A stretch of DNA of 64,000 nt from Batillaria attramentaria (taxonomy: Eukaryota; Mollusca; Gastropoda; Batillariidae). Of the stretch, positions 63,008 to 64,000 are shown piece after piece (position 1 is the stretch's first letter; each line of letters starts with the position of its first letter). The stretch is from the NCBI GenBank assembly GCA_018292915.2, contig JACVVK020000208.1:23501-87500 (forward strand), in the 5' to 3' direction. Position numbers and translations under genes: made by a program. The notes under the pieces are model-generated. The model ran no database searches, had not been told where the DNA came from, and was given only the letters and a program-made list of their open reading frames with translations.

Positions 63008-63400
63008 CAGAGGCGCCGGAACCGGGGGGGGGGGGGGGGGGGCAGGGGGTACCCAAGCAGGGGGGGCAAGAGTGTCTTTTTGCCCCCCCCCCCCCCTCTA
63101 TGGCCCATTCCCCTACCCCTCTTCCCCTACCCTCTCCCCCACCCACACAGAGAACTGTTTTTGCAGACCGAAGGCTGTCCGCTCCTCTGATTGGCCTCCC
63201 CCCCCCCCCGATTTTCACTTTTTTCGGGCAATGTCCTTCTTTTCAGTGGCTCCCTGGTTCGTAAAGTTTTTTTTTGTCTGTGCAGCATCTGATCGCCCCC
63301 CCCCCCCCCCCCCCCCCCCCCGCTGTTCACTTTCTTTGGGCAACGTTCCCCCCTCCGAGATTCTGCCCCCCCCTCCCCCCAACATCTTCCGGCGCCCCTG
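63008..63400. mobile_element. TIR element (393 bp) made largely of G/C runs, hAT-like ends
   Basis: The ends CAGAGGCGCCGGAA (63008) and TTCCGGCGCCCCTG (to 63400) are inverted repeats with one mismatch. ACATG flanks both sides (63003-63007 and 63401-63405). The interior holds poly-G and poly-C runs (63025-63042, 63084-63097, 63199-63209 and 63296-63321). CAG-type ends recall hAT MITEs, but 5 bp is short of the 8-bp hAT duplication. Confidence 0.7.
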
Positions 63401-63409
63401 ACATGTACA

Positions 63410-64000
63410 AGAACAGAAGAGACAGAAAGTTCAGGTGCCTGCAATCCTTTGCAGTGCACACTGTTGCAAACAAGTGGAAGTATGTGCACTGCAATTAAAT
63501 TTCACAATGAGTGTAAGCACTTCTCCAATAATTTATTGGCTGCACCTCAAATGTACACCATTATAAAAGCAAGTTACACTTTCTCATTGTCGTCACAACA
63601 ACATCATGGAGAGAAGCAGATGCTGAATTCAAAGCTAAACAAAACCATCACCTAGGAAATTTTCACCTCAACTTCAATAAGCAAAACAAAGTCAAGCATG
63701 TCAAGTTGAGTTTATGATTAACTGGGCTAGACTTTATGAATACACACATACATTTTTTGGGGAAAAATAATCCCATTAAGTAGTTCCTGTGATGACAAAG
63801 TCTTCTGACTTTTTTTTTTTATCATGTAGTGACTCATCATTACTTGAAGGATGCATGTATTTATGTATGCTTGCGTCTCTGCGCACGCATGTACGTGTGT
63901 GTCTGACTCACTGATCATAACTATATAGACACCACACTGATCTTAAAAAGACAAATATAGGTTATATTACATGTACAACACAGTCACAGAGAGGAACAAA
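63410..64000. other. Right edge, nothing recognised
   Basis: AT-rich sequence with an A/T run at 63811-63821. No coding, RNA or repeat structure is supported. Confidence 0.35.

Overview
This is eukaryotic, animal DNA. Genes are split by introns with GT/AG junctions, intergenic and intronic space is full of LINEs, tRNA-derived SINEs, TIR elements, (TG/CA)n microsatellites and minisatellites, and one host gene (TPGS2) belongs to the metazoan cilium and tubulin machinery. The repeat style (several tRNA-headed SINE families, a SINE tail also found behind a LINE, TIR elements rich in G or C runs) suggests a lophotrochozoan, probably a marine gastropod. That assignment is inference; no diagnostic marker gene is present.

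Layout. 1-4145 (minus): gag-pol of a Ty3/gypsy-type retrotransposon in one uninterrupted frame that runs off the left edge. 4386-5742: a tRNA-derived SINE followed by a 1,036-bp TA-flanked TIR element. 7849-36233 (plus): 26 phase-compatible exons of an ABCC (MRP-type, ABCC4-like) transporter; the N-terminal exon(s) were not found. Its introns hold a 5'-truncated Jockey-superfamily LINE (15.2-17.85 kb, minus), a near full-length second LINE with endonuclease and RT (29.3-32.6 kb, plus), many SINEs, a 29-bp minisatellite split by a transposon, foldback elements and a 122-bp satellite. 36.6-40.3 kb: three tandem arrays downstream of the transporter. 42634-43101: a TTAA-flanked MITE. 43794-48563 (minus): a large C2H2 zinc-finger gene whose coding sequence lies in one exon. 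51.4-52.26 kb (plus): a LINE 3' fragment. 53522-61804 (minus): TPGS2, a subunit of the tubulin polyglutamylase complex, in eight exons, with a 2.3-kb minisatellite in one intron. 63008-63400: a G/C-run-rich TIR element.

Host genes. The three host genes are independent units, ABCC on plus and ZNF and TPGS2 on minus, with no sign of shared function. The most interesting one is the ABCC protein. The reading frame is intact across 26 exons, yet the nucleotide-binding sites depart from the family: in NBD2 the Walker A Lys is followed by Tyr instead of Ser/Thr and the Walker B Asp is Glu, and in NBD1 the H-loop His is Gln. A long low-complexity C-terminal tail follows. This suggests a constrained but catalytically altered transporter, channel or regulator. 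One exon carrying the NBD1 signature motif has a (TG)n tract almost directly against its 3' splice site, like the arrangement at CFTR exon 9.
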